Below are positions 6,370-14,583 of a stretch of 35,085 nt of DNA, piece by piece; the stretch's first letter is position 1; each line of letters opens with the position of its first letter. Location of the stretch: positions 1 to 35,085 of the forward strand of contig JBEIHO010000028.1 of NCBI GenBank assembly GCA_040381215.1, read 5' to 3'. The notes beneath the pieces were generated by a model. It worked only from the letters and a program-made list of their open reading frames with translations, was not told the DNA's origin and ran no database searches. This stretch comes from SZUA-430 sp040381215. Lineage in GTDB: Bacteria > Pseudomonadota > Alphaproteobacteria > Micropepsales > Micropepsaceae. The position numbers and the translations under genes are program-made.

Positions 6370-8841
6370 ATGACCCCGGACTTGCCCATCAGCGCAGCGC
6401 TGCCCGACCTCAGGGCAGCGCTCGCAACATCGGCGAATGTCGTGCTCGAGGCTCCGCCCGGCGCGGGCAAGACCACGCTCGTGCCGCTCGCCCTTCTCGA
6501 CGAGCCCTGGCTGGCCGGCCGCAAGATCCTGATGCTCGAGCCACGCCGCGTGGCCGCGCGCGCCGCCGCCATGCGCATGGCGGCGATGCGCGGCGAGGAG
6601 GCAGGGGCAACCGTTGGCTACCGCGTGCGGCAGGATAGCCGCGTCAGCCGTTCGACACGCATCATCGTCCTCACCGAAGCCCTGCTCACCCGTCGCCTGC
6701 AGGAAGATCCAGAGCTCGCCGACACCGGACTTGTGATCTTCGACGAGTTCCACGAGCGCAGCCTGAACGCCGATCTCGGCCTCGCCCTTGCACTGGAAGT
6801 ACAGGAAGCCCTGAACCCGTCACTCAGGCTGCTCGTCATGTCGGCAACGCTCGACGGCGCACGCGTGGCGAAATTGCTCGGCGACGCACCGGTGGTGCGC
6901 AGCGAAGGCCGGATGTTCCCGATCGAAACGATACACGTCCCGGCCGCCGGCGACCGGCGCATCGAGCATCACGTCGCGGCGACCATCATGCGGGCCACGC
7001 ACGAGGCTCACGGGGGCATCCTCGCTTTCCTGCCCGGCGAGGGCGAGATCAGGACGGTTGAGCGCCTCTTGCGTGACGAGGCCCTCCCGGCAACTGTGAT
7101 CGCGCCTCTCTACGGCAACATGTCACCGCAGGATCAGGACAGCGCCATCCGGCCGCGCAGCGACGGCCAGCGCAAGATCGTCCTTGCCAGCGCCATCGCC
7201 GAGACCAGCCTCACGATCGAAGACATCCGCGTGGTCGTGGACTCAGGGCTGCAGCGCCTCGCCCGCTACAACCCGGCGACAGGCATGACCCAACTCGTGA
7301 CGCAGCGCGTTTCCCAGGCATCGGCCGACCAGCGTCGTGGACGCGCCGGACGTGTCGCTCCCGGAACATGCTACCGCCTCTGGGCAGAACCCGAGACAAG
7401 GTCACTCGCAGCCTTCACGCCCCCCGAAATGGCAACAACCGACCTCGCGCCCTTTGCCCTCGAGCTGGCAGCCTGGGGTGAAGCCGATGCAGCGCGCCTG
7501 CGCCTGCTGGACCAGCCACCCCGCGGCACCTTTGCCGAGGCACAGCAACTGCTGCGCGAGCTCGACCTGCTCGACGCCGACTGCCGCATCACGCCCCACG
7601 GCCGCGCCTGTCTTGCCTTCGGTGCCCACCCGCGCCTGGCGCATATGATGCTCAAAAGCCGTGACATGGGGCTTGGCACAACGGGCGTAGCGCTCGCCGC
7701 CATTCTGTCCGAGCGCGACATCACCCGCACGCGCGATATCGATTTGCGGTCGCGGCTGGAGACCTTCGCAGGCAAACCGGACGCCCAGACCGATCGCGCA
7801 GCCCTCGCAAGGGCACGCGAGCAGGCACGAACATGGTCAGCCGCGCTGAAGCTCGATCGCAGCGATGTCATGCCGGCCGCCACCGGTGTCCTCACCGCCC
7901 TCGCCTATCCCGAACGCATTGCACGCAGACGCGGGCCCGCGAGCTTTCGCATGGCAAACGGTCGCGGCGCCACGGTTCCAGAGATCGATCCCCTCGCCAA
8001 CGAGCCCTTCCTCGCCATGGCAACGCTGGACGGCGGCGGCGCCAACGCCCGCGTATTCCTCGCAGCCCCCCTGTCTCTTCAGGAAATCGAGGACAATTTC
8101 GCACCCCATGTCGAACGCAAGCAAAGGGTCGAGTGGAATGACCGCGAACGGCTCGTGACCGCCGTCGAGGAACGCCGCCTCTACCAGCTTGTCCTCTCTG
8201 AAAAGCCGTTGCGAAACGCGCCACAGGAGCAAATCACATCGGCCTTGTTGCAGGGCGTTCGCTCGCTCGGTCTCGAGTACCTGCCCTGGACCCCGGAAGC
8301 CACGAGCCTCAGGTCGCGCCTCTCTTTCATGCACAGGATTGATCCCGCAGCCGGCTGGCCGGATATGAGCGACGCCGCCCTCCTTCAGGATCTCGACAGC
8401 TGGCTTGGCGGCTTCCTGAACGGCATGGCCCGCGCCACGGACCTCCAACGGCTCGACCTGCAGGCAATCCTGACGTCCAGGCTGGACTGGGACGCCCGCA
8501 AACGCCTCGACACGCAAGCCCCCGAAGCCATCGACGTACCCTCCGGCTCGCGCATACGCATCGACTACACGACCGAAACGCCCGTCCTCGCAGTTCGTCT
8601 GCAGGAAATGTTCGGCCTTGAAGACACGCCTTCGATTGCCGGCGGCAAGGTCCCGCTGCTGCTTCATCTCCTGTCGCCCGCCCGGCGCCCCGTGCAGGTA
8701 ACCCGCGACTTGCGCAGCTTCTGGAAGAACGCCTATCCGCAGGTCAAGAAGGACCTGAAGGGTCGATACCCGAAGCACCACTGGCCAGACGATCCATGGA
8801 CCGCAACCCCGACCGCACGGATTAAACCGCGCGGTAGTTGA
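6370..8841 (+). CDS. hrpB: ATP-dependent helicase HrpB
   Basis: An 823-residue DEAH-family helicase, the normal length for HrpB. Residues 28-35 (APPGAGKT) are Walker A, DEFHER (125-130) is the DEAH-type motif II, SAT (158-160) is motif III, and QRRGRAGRVAPG is motif VI. The region after about residue 450 holds the helical and HrpB C-terminal domains, ending in FWKNAYPQVKKDLKGRYPKHHWPDDP, a hallmark of the family. Its cellular role is poorly known despite wide conservation. In some bacteria HrpB influences mRNA processing and motility. It starts 27 bases after yghU without a clear ribosome-binding site, so it may be read with it. Confidence 0.95.
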   Translation: MTPDLPISAALPDLRAALATSANVVLEAPPGAGKTTLVPLALLDEPWLAGRKILMLEPRRVAARAAAMRMAAMRGEEAGATVGYRVRQDSRVSRSTRIIVLTEALLTRRLQEDPELADTGLVIFDEFHERSLNADLGLALALEVQEALNPSLRLLVMSATLDGARVAKLLGDAPVVRSEGRMFPIETIHVPAAGDRRIEHHVAATIMRATHEAHGGILAFLPGEGEIRTVERLLRDEALPATVIAPLYGNMSPQDQDSAIRPRSDGQRKIVLASAIAETSLTIEDIRVVVDSGLQRLARYNPATGMTQLVTQRVSQASADQRRGRAGRVAPGTCYRLWAEPETRSLAAFTPPEMATTDLAPFALELAAWGEADAARLRLLDQPPRGTFAEAQQLLRELDLLDADCRITPHGRACLAFGAHPRLAHMMLKSRDMGLGTTGVALAAILSERDITRTRDIDLRSRLETFAGKPDAQTDRAALARAREQARTWSAALKLDRSDVMPAATGVLTALAYPERIARRRGPASFRMANGRGATVPEIDPLANEPFLAMATLDGGGANARVFLAAPLSLQEIEDNFAPHVERKQRVEWNDRERLVTAVEERRLYQLVLSEKPLRNAPQEQITSALLQGVRSLGLEYLPWTPEATSLRSRLSFMHRIDPAAGWPDMSDAALLQDLDSWLGGFLNGMARATDLQRLDLQAILTSRLDWDARKRLDTQAPEAIDVPSGSRIRIDYTTETPVLAVRLQEMFGLEDTPSIAGGKVPLLLHLLSPARRPVQVTRDLRSFWKNAYPQVKKDLKGRYPKHHWPDDPWTATPTARIKPRGS

Positions 8842-8954
8842 AAAACGGGGCACTACCATCGGGTATAAAGGCTCTGTTTACCTTCTGCGCTGTCACGGAG
8901 TTAAGTTCTTGGCCCGGATACTGTTCTTCGCGAAGGATGAACAGGAACAGCCGC

Positions 8955-9923
8955 ATGGGCTCGCAGAACCGGCCAGATCAGAGGCGCGTTGAAAGTGGCC
9001 TCGACTTCTCAGGGCGCACCCTGAACAGGATAGATCTGTCCGCGCGCATCATCCTCGACACGACTTTCGCAGGGGCCTCCCTGCGTGGCGCCAACCTGAC
9101 CGCGGCCGAGTTCCGCGAGTGCTCGTTCATGGAAACGGATTTCGACGCCGCCATCCTCAAGGGCACTGTCTTCGAGAACTGCGATTTCTCGCGCGCATCC
9201 ATGACCAACGCCGACCTTCAGGGCGCGACCTTCCGTTCCACGACCGTCTTGAGCTACGAACCGGCCGCAAAGATGATGCGCCCGTCCAGCAACACCTTTG
9301 AAGGCGCAATCTTCAACGGATCGAGCTTCCGCCGCGCCCGCCTGGTGGCCTCGAAGCTTCACAATGTAACAGCCAACAACGTCGATTTCTCGAATTGCGA
9401 CCTGCGAGGCTCGTCCTTCGACGGGGCGACGCTGAACGATGTGAACTTCTTCGGCGCCCAGCTGATCGACGCCGATTTCTCGAAATGCCCCGAGGCGCAC
9501 AACAGCCTTCCCGAATACGCAAAGCTGGTCGTCAAGCTGGTCCAGCCCATCAGCACGGCAAGGCTGGAAGAGGTACTCGCCGCGCATCTGCGCTGGCTCG
9601 CCACAGACGGTCACGAGGGCTTGCGCCTCAACATGCGCGGAATGGATCTGGCCGGACGCAACCTCGACGGCTACGACTTCTCTGGTACCGATTTCCGCGG
9701 CGCCAGGCTGGACAAGGCAAGCATGAAGAACGTCAAGCTGGTTGCCGCCGACCTTCGTCTGGCAAGCATGAACAGAACGAACTTCACGTCTTCCGACCTC
9801 CGCGGCGCCTTTCTGTCGAAGGGCGCCCTGAAGCGCGCGATCCTGTCAAACGCGAATTATGATGCAGCGGCGCTGGCGCCGTCCGCGGCTCCGGTGGAGA
9901 CCCAGCACCGCCAGGCCCCATAG
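8955..9923 (+). CDS. Pentapeptide-repeat protein with two repeat blocks
   Basis: A 322-residue protein built mainly of A(D/N)LXX repeats, which form a right-handed quadrilateral beta-helix. Block one spans about residues 15-177 and block two about 229-305. A non-repeat linker between them (178-228) contains LEEVLAAHLRWLATDGHEGLRLNMRG, a segment I recall from other alphaproteobacterial pentapeptide proteins. There is no signal peptide. Some relatives mimic DNA and bind gyrase, but most have no known function and none is claimed here. ATG 8955 has AGGAA 7 bases upstream; ATG 8937 has no usable spacing. The last 140 bases overlap the end of the convergent Lhr-like gene. Confidence 0.88.
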   Translation: MGSQNRPDQRRVESGLDFSGRTLNRIDLSARIILDTTFAGASLRGANLTAAEFRECSFMETDFDAAILKGTVFENCDFSRASMTNADLQGATFRSTTVLSYEPAAKMMRPSSNTFEGAIFNGSSFRRARLVASKLHNVTANNVDFSNCDLRGSSFDGATLNDVNFFGAQLIDADFSKCPEAHNSLPEYAKLVVKLVQPISTARLEEVLAAHLRWLATDGHEGLRLNMRGMDLAGRNLDGYDFSGTDFRGARLDKASMKNVKLVAADLRLASMNRTNFTSSDLRGAFLSKGALKRAILSNANYDAAALAPSAAPVETQHRQAP

Positions 9924-12471
9924 CCTCCCGAACGATCTCGTCGCTGGCCTCCGCAAGCAGAGCCTCGCGCGCCGAGATGCCGACAGGCACCTTGCCTATC
10001 TCCAGAAGCGCAGGAACCGCCAGCGGCGAAACCCGTTCGAGATGCTTCACGGTGATACGCCCCCGGATCCGCTTGAGCAGGGCGCCCAACCGCCGGATAT
10101 CAAGCGACCCGGTCGCTGCATCCTGTTGGGCTGCACGCAACAGGATGTGATCGGGTTCATGGCTACGAAGCACGTCGTAGATGAGGTCGGATGAGAACGT
10201 CACCTGTCGACCGGTGCGCGCCTCGCGCGGGAAGCGTTTCTCGATCAGCCCGCCGATCATGGCACACGCGCGGAAACTGCGCTTGAGCAGGGCAGATTCC
10301 GCAAGCCACGCGTCGAGGTCGTCCCCCATCATGTCCTCGTCGAACAGGCGATCCATGTCGATGGCGCGCAGATCCTCCAGCGCCCACACAGCCAGCGAAT
10401 ACTCGCTTCCCACGAAGCCAAGCGGCTTGTAACCCATGCGCTCAAGCCGCCGCGTGAGAAGCATGCCCAGCGACTGATGGCACAGGCGACCGTCGAACGG
10501 ATAACACACCATGAAATACCGGCCACGGCGCGGAAACGTCTCGACCAGCATCTCGTTCGTCCGTGGCAGCACCGACCGAAGCCGCTGCATGCCGAGCCAG
10601 TCCCTGACCTGCACGGGCAAGCCATTCCACCGCCGCGGATCCTCGATCATCTCTCGCACGCGCTGCGCCAGAAACGTGGACAAGGGAAACTTCCCACCCT
10701 CGAAAGATGGAATTTTCGGATTGCCATCCGCTGCAGGCGTGACGATCGCATCCATGTCCACAATGGCTTCATGCCGCAGGATCTGCCCTGCGAACAGGAA
10801 CGTATCGCCCGGCGCCAGTTGTTGCAGGAACCACTCTTCCAGTTGCCCGAGCACACGCCCGGCCTGCAGCGTGCGCGGCCCCTTGTAACGCCGCACCAGG
10901 CGCACCCGCAGCATCGGTTCCTCGATGATCGTTCCGCAATTCAGCCTGTAGCGCTGCGCCACCTGTGGCGATGCAATCCGCCACAACCCGTCCGCCGACT
11001 GCCGCAGCCGCGCATACCGGTCATAGGCACGCAGCGCATAGCCACCAGTCGCAACGTAATCGAGCACCCGGTCGAAATCAGCCCGCGCCAGTCCCGCATA
11101 GGGCGCTGCGCGAATGATCTCGCGAAACAGCACATCCGCATCGAAGGGAGCGGCCACTGCACAGCCGAGCACATGCTGCGCAAGCACATCCAGCGCGCCC
11201 TCACGCAGCCCCTCTCCGTCCAGTTCTCCAGCAAGCAGAGCCGCGCGCGCCGCTTCGCACTCGATCACCTCGAAGCGGTTTGAGGGGACAAGAAGCGCAT
11301 GGCTCGGTTCGTTCATGCGATGGTTGGAGCGCCCGATACGCTGGGCAATGCGGCTCGCCCCCTTCGGCGCTCCCACGTTGATGACAAGGTCCACCGCACC
11401 CCAGTCGATCCCGAGATCGAGCGTGGACGTGCACACCACAGCACGCAAGCTGCCGCGCGCCATGGCCGCCTCCACCTTTCGCCGTTGATCCGGCGACAAC
11501 GAACCATGATGCAGCGCAATCGGCAGGTTGCCCGTGTTCGCGCCCCACAATTCCTGGAAGACGAACTCGGCCTGCATCCGCGTATTGACGAACACAAGCG
11601 CGGTCTGCGCCTTCGAGATCGCGTCCATGATGTCCGCGATCGCGTGCCGCGCCATGTGCCCGGACCACGGTATCTCCTCACCCGCTTCGAGGATGGCAAT
11701 GCGCGGTCGCGCGCCGGCAGCCCCCCTGACCACGCGAAGGCGCGCCGGCACCTGCGTGTTCTGCGGCGTCAGGTAGCGCCCCAGGACAGAAGGATCATCG
11801 ACCGTTGCAGACAGGCCCACGCGCCGATGAAGCGGCGACAGCGCCAGGAGGCGCGAGAGGCCCAGCGACAGGAGGTCGCCGCGCTTGCTGGGTGCCAAGG
11901 CATGCAACTCGTCCAGGATCACGCATGAAAGATCGCCGAACAGGACCGGCGCCTCCCGGGACGCAAGCAGCAGCGCCAGCTGCTCGGGCGTCGTCAGCAG
12001 GATTTCGGGCGGAACCTGCTTCTGGCGTTGCCGCCGGTGCGAAGACGTATCACCCGTCCGCGTCTCGACCCGAACCCTCAGCCCCATCTCGCGCACGGGC
12101 TCTTCAAGATTGCGCGCGATGTCGACGGCAAGCGCCTTGAGAGGCGAGATATAGAGCGTATGGATGCCCGATGGCCTTGCTCCGGCACGCGCCCGCAGAC
12201 GCGCCACCACAGGGTTCTCTTGACCCCGGGCACCAGTCGTGGCGACCGCCAACCCTTTCTCCCGACGCCCTGCAAGGTCAATGAGGCTCGGCAGAAACCC
12301 TGCCAGTGTCTTTCCTCCCCCCGTCGGCGCCGTCAGCAGGACATGCTCGCCCGCACGGGCCGCTTCGACAAGCTCGAGCTGGAAGGGCCGCGCCACCCAC
12401 CCGCGCGCGCGAAACCAGTCCGCAAAACGGGGCGGCAGCACACCGGCCTCTGATCCGCGAGACGTCGTCAT
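9784..12471 (-). CDS. Ligase-associated Lhr-like DEXH-box helicase
   Basis: An 895-residue superfamily 2 helicase of the Lhr type, in the form that accompanies an ATP-dependent ligase and a metallo-beta-lactamase-fold nuclease. It is expected to translocate 3'-to-5' on single-stranded DNA during repair. Walker A is APTGGGKT (48-55), motif II is DELH (187-190), motif III is SATVDD, and motif VI is QRIGRSNHR. The C-terminal half has the winged-helix/Lhr core features (for example GDTFLFAGQILRHE and RRGRYFMVCYPFDGRL). ATG 12471 is the only reasonable start. The last 45 or so residues are basic and low-complexity and are encoded antisense to the pentapeptide gene. The usual downstream PdeM-type phosphoesterase is not next to it. 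Confidence 0.93.
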   Translation of the reverse strand: MTTSRGSEAGVLPPRFADWFRARGWVARPFQLELVEAARAGEHVLLTAPTGGGKTLAGFLPSLIDLAGRREKGLAVATTGARGQENPVVARLRARAGARPSGIHTLYISPLKALAVDIARNLEEPVREMGLRVRVETRTGDTSSHRRQRQKQVPPEILLTTPEQLALLLASREAPVLFGDLSCVILDELHALAPSKRGDLLSLGLSRLLALSPLHRRVGLSATVDDPSVLGRYLTPQNTQVPARLRVVRGAAGARPRIAILEAGEEIPWSGHMARHAIADIMDAISKAQTALVFVNTRMQAEFVFQELWGANTGNLPIALHHGSLSPDQRRKVEAAMARGSLRAVVCTSTLDLGIDWGAVDLVINVGAPKGASRIAQRIGRSNHRMNEPSHALLVPSNRFEVIECEAARAALLAGELDGEGLREGALDVLAQHVLGCAVAAPFDADVLFREIIRAAPYAGLARADFDRVLDYVATGGYALRAYDRYARLRQSADGLWRIASPQVAQRYRLNCGTIIEEPMLRVRLVRRYKGPRTLQAGRVLGQLEEWFLQQLAPGDTFLFAGQILRHEAIVDMDAIVTPAADGNPKIPSFEGGKFPLSTFLAQRVREMIEDPRRWNGLPVQVRDWLGMQRLRSVLPRTNEMLVETFPRRGRYFMVCYPFDGRLCHQSLGMLLTRRLERMGYKPLGFVGSEYSLAVWALEDLRAIDMDRLFDEDMMGDDLDAWLAESALLKRSFRACAMIGGLIEKRFPREARTGRQVTFSSDLIYDVLRSHEPDHILLRAAQQDAATGSLDIRRLGALLKRIRGRITVKHLERVSPLAVPALLEIGKVPVGISAREALLAEASDEIVREAMGPGGAGSPPEPRTAPAPLHHNSRLTGSRASGRPSTERRRGGRKT

Positions 12472-12485
12472 CGTTTCAATTTATC

Positions 12486-12526
12486 GCAACCCGTCATGCA
12501 ACCCGGTTATAATCCCCGCCGCGGGG
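12486..12526 (+). promoter_or_regulatory. Promoter region of the exonuclease/ligase-like operon
   Basis: TATAAT (12508-12513) is a perfect -10, but no good -35 stands 17 bases upstream. That place is taken by GCAACCC (12486-12492), repeated at 12498-12504, a direct repeat with a 12-base period. Immediately after the -10, CCCCGC (12514-12519) and GCGGGG (12521-12526) form a palindrome over the expected start. Promoter without -35 plus flanking repeats suggests an activator and/or repressor. The repeat does not match the alphaproteobacterial LexA box (GTTC-N7-GTTC, 11-base period). Confidence 0.5.
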
Positions 12527-12573
12527 CCTGACCACTGCGCCCGAAGCACGAGGATCGAAGACAAAGGACCGTC

Positions 12574-13593
12574 ATGCCAGAGGCCCGCGCAAGGCAAATC
12601 CTCGAATTGCGACCGGAGGGTCTGTACTGCGAGGCCGGCGACTTCTTCATCGATCCCCTGCGCCGCGTCAAACGCGCCGTCATCACCCACGGACACGCAG
12701 ACCACGCACGACGAGGTCATGAGGCTGTGCTGGCCACCCAGCCGACGATCGATGTGATGAAAGTCCGCTATGGCGCTAACTTCGCATCATCCTCTCAGGC
12801 CCTGCGTTATGGACAGACACTGTCGATCGGCGACGCACGCCTGACCCTCTACCCGGCGGGCCACGTCATCGGCAGCGCGCAGGCCCTCGTCGAGGTCGAC
12901 GGTCGGCGCATTGTGGTCTCGGGCGACTACAAGCGCAGCCCCGACCCCACGGCAACCCCGTTCGAGCCGGTACCGTGCGATGTCTTCATCACCGAGGCCA
13001 CTTTCGGCCTGCCCGTCTTCACCCACCCGCCCGCGGAACATGAAATCGCACGCCTGCTCGCATCGATGCAGCTCTTCAGCGAACGGGTGCATCATGTTGC
13101 AGCCTATTCTCTCGGCAAGGCCCAGCGCTTGCTGGCCCTGCTGCGTGCGCAAGGGTTCACCGACCCTGTCTACGTCGACCGCGCGACGATGGCACTGTGC
13201 GAAGTCTATGCACATCACGGCATCGGACTGGGAAACGTGCAACAACTCGAGACAGCCAAGCTGCCGAAGGGCGCTCTCGTCATTGCCCCGCCCGCGGCGC
13301 GCAATCGCATCACGACAAGCGGGTTGGGCACGCCCATGACGAGCTTCGCCAGCGGCTGGATGACTGTCATGAAGCGCGCCCGGCAAGGCGGCGGCGACCT
13401 GCCACTCGTCATATCCGACCACGCCGACTGGCCGGAACTGACGCGCACGATCGCCGAAATCGCGCCATCGGAGGTCTGGATCACACACGGCGAGGAAGCA
13501 GCCCTCCTCGCGTGGGCACAAGCCCGGGGCCTCGCCGCAAGGCCGCTGTCGATGAAGGGTTATGGCCAGGAGGAAGACCTTCCCGCCCCATGA
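12574..13593 (+). CDS. Ligase-associated DNA exonuclease (MBL fold, CPSF-like)
   Basis: A 339-residue metallo-beta-lactamase-fold nuclease of the beta-CASP/mRNA 3'-end processing type, the exonuclease partner of the ligase-associated repair module. The metal site motif HGHADHAR is at 39-46. GDYKRSPDPT and the EATFGLPVF segment supply further conserved positions, and SDHADWPEL near the C-terminus holds the late conserved His. ATG 12574 follows AAGGA by 5 bases. The stop overlaps the ATG of the ligase-like gene (ATGA), so the two are translationally coupled. It is divergent from the Lhr-like helicase across a 102-base control region. Confidence 0.92.
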   Translation: MPEARARQILELRPEGLYCEAGDFFIDPLRRVKRAVITHGHADHARRGHEAVLATQPTIDVMKVRYGANFASSSQALRYGQTLSIGDARLTLYPAGHVIGSAQALVEVDGRRIVVSGDYKRSPDPTATPFEPVPCDVFITEATFGLPVFTHPPAEHEIARLLASMQLFSERVHHVAAYSLGKAQRLLALLRAQGFTDPVYVDRATMALCEVYAHHGIGLGNVQQLETAKLPKGALVIAPPAARNRITTSGLGTPMTSFASGWMTVMKRARQGGGDLPLVISDHADWPELTRTIAEIAPSEVWITHGEEAALLAWAQARGLAARPLSMKGYGQEEDLPAP

Positions 13594-14540
13594 ACAGCTT
13601 CGGCGCCACCATTCGCTACCTGAACTCCCTGACCAGCGAAGCCGACCGTCGCCTGGTCCTGACGCGTTATCTGGCCAGTCTTTCGCGCGAGGATCTCGAA
13701 GCGGTACTCGTTTTTCTGACACGCCCGTCGATGACGAAGCGCACACAGTTGCGATCGCTGCGCCGCCTGGCAGAGGGACACACGGGCGAACGCCTCTTCA
13801 CCCTGTCACATGCCTTCACGGGCGATCTCGCCGAAACGATTTCTCTCCTCTGGCCACAGCAGCCCGGCGCCAACCGCCCGGTCTCCCCCGCAGAACTGCG
13901 CGAGGCGCTGAAGCTCACCGGCCCCCTCGACGTGCATGCCCGCTTGCCAGCCTGGCTTTCCGGGTGCGACGCAGCCGGCCGGCATGCAATCATCCGCATC
14001 GTGACGGGAACACTGCGCGACCCGGTGCCGCAAGAAACATTGCTTGCCGTTCTGGAGGAACGCGGCCTGCCTCCGCCACCAAGCCGGCAACAAGCCCCAC
14101 CAGCCACGCAGGCAGACCTGTTCGCACCGCCGCAAGCAGCGAGCATTCCGCCAGGCGAGATCGACGCCGTCCTGCTCTATGTCGAGCAGGACCGCAGCGC
14201 TTCATCGGCGATCATGTGCACCTTCGGCGCCTGGCTGAACGACGAGCTTGTCCCTGTCGCAAGGCTGGCGGCCGGAGCCTTCCAGGCCGAGATCGCAGCC
14301 CATGCCTCGCGCCATACGATACGACGCTTCGGACCGACCCGGGAAATATCACGAGAACCGGGCACGGCACTTCTCGCAACGATCACCTACGGCGGGATTG
14401 AAGCCGCAAGCCGGCGCAAGGCAGGCCTGGTCCTCACATCCCCCCAATTGGCTTCCGTTACAAAACCCGCTGCAGCCAGCGACGCAGACGACCTTGATCT
14501 CCTGACAAGCCGGTTGCCCGCACAGCCTCCCCATGATTAG
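13590..14540 (+). CDS. Ligase-like protein lacking the catalytic domain
   Basis: A 316-residue relative of the ATP-dependent DNA ligase that normally follows the exonuclease; family members are about 530 residues. Residues 1-150 match the ligase DNA-binding domain (FLTRPSMTKRTQLRSLRRLAEG, LSHAFTGDLAETISLLWP, RHAIIRIVTGTLRD). Residues 192-310 match its C-terminal OB-fold (AVLLYVEQ, TFGAWLNDELVPVARL, RRFGPTREI, RRKAGLVLTSP). Between them, where 200 or more residues of nucleotidyltransferase domain with the adenylated KxDG lysine should be, there is only a proline/alanine/glutamine-rich linker (about 151-191). No KxDG-like lysine is present, so it cannot self-adenylate. The linker contains QADLF (174-178), a sliding-clamp-binding type motif. 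The reading frame is intact and the ends are normal, so this is not simply a broken fragment. Confidence 0.85.
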   Translation: MNSFGATIRYLNSLTSEADRRLVLTRYLASLSREDLEAVLVFLTRPSMTKRTQLRSLRRLAEGHTGERLFTLSHAFTGDLAETISLLWPQQPGANRPVSPAELREALKLTGPLDVHARLPAWLSGCDAAGRHAIIRIVTGTLRDPVPQETLLAVLEERGLPPPPSRQQAPPATQADLFAPPQAASIPPGEIDAVLLYVEQDRSASSAIMCTFGAWLNDELVPVARLAAGAFQAEIAAHASRHTIRRFGPTREISREPGTALLATITYGGIEAASRRKAGLVLTSPQLASVTKPAAASDADDLDLLTSRLPAQPPHD

Positions 14541-14583
14541 TAGGACGCAAATCACTTCATCGACCAGGGAAGGACACACCGCC

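Noticed and set aside
8838..8869. Possible promoter TTGAAA with TATAAA upstream of the pentapeptide gene
   Set aside because: The spacing is 20 bases, too long for a normal sigma-70-type promoter. I list no promoter there.
12486..12504. LexA (SOS) box upstream of the exonuclease gene
   Set aside because: The direct repeat has a 12-base period and lacks GTTC/GAAC, so it does not fit the alphaproteobacterial consensus.
13590..14583. Frameshift as the reason for the missing ligase core
   Set aside because: The frame is continuous from the ATG to the stop, and both outer domains are in the same frame. The region between them is too short in any frame to hold the missing domain, so only a deletion could explain it.
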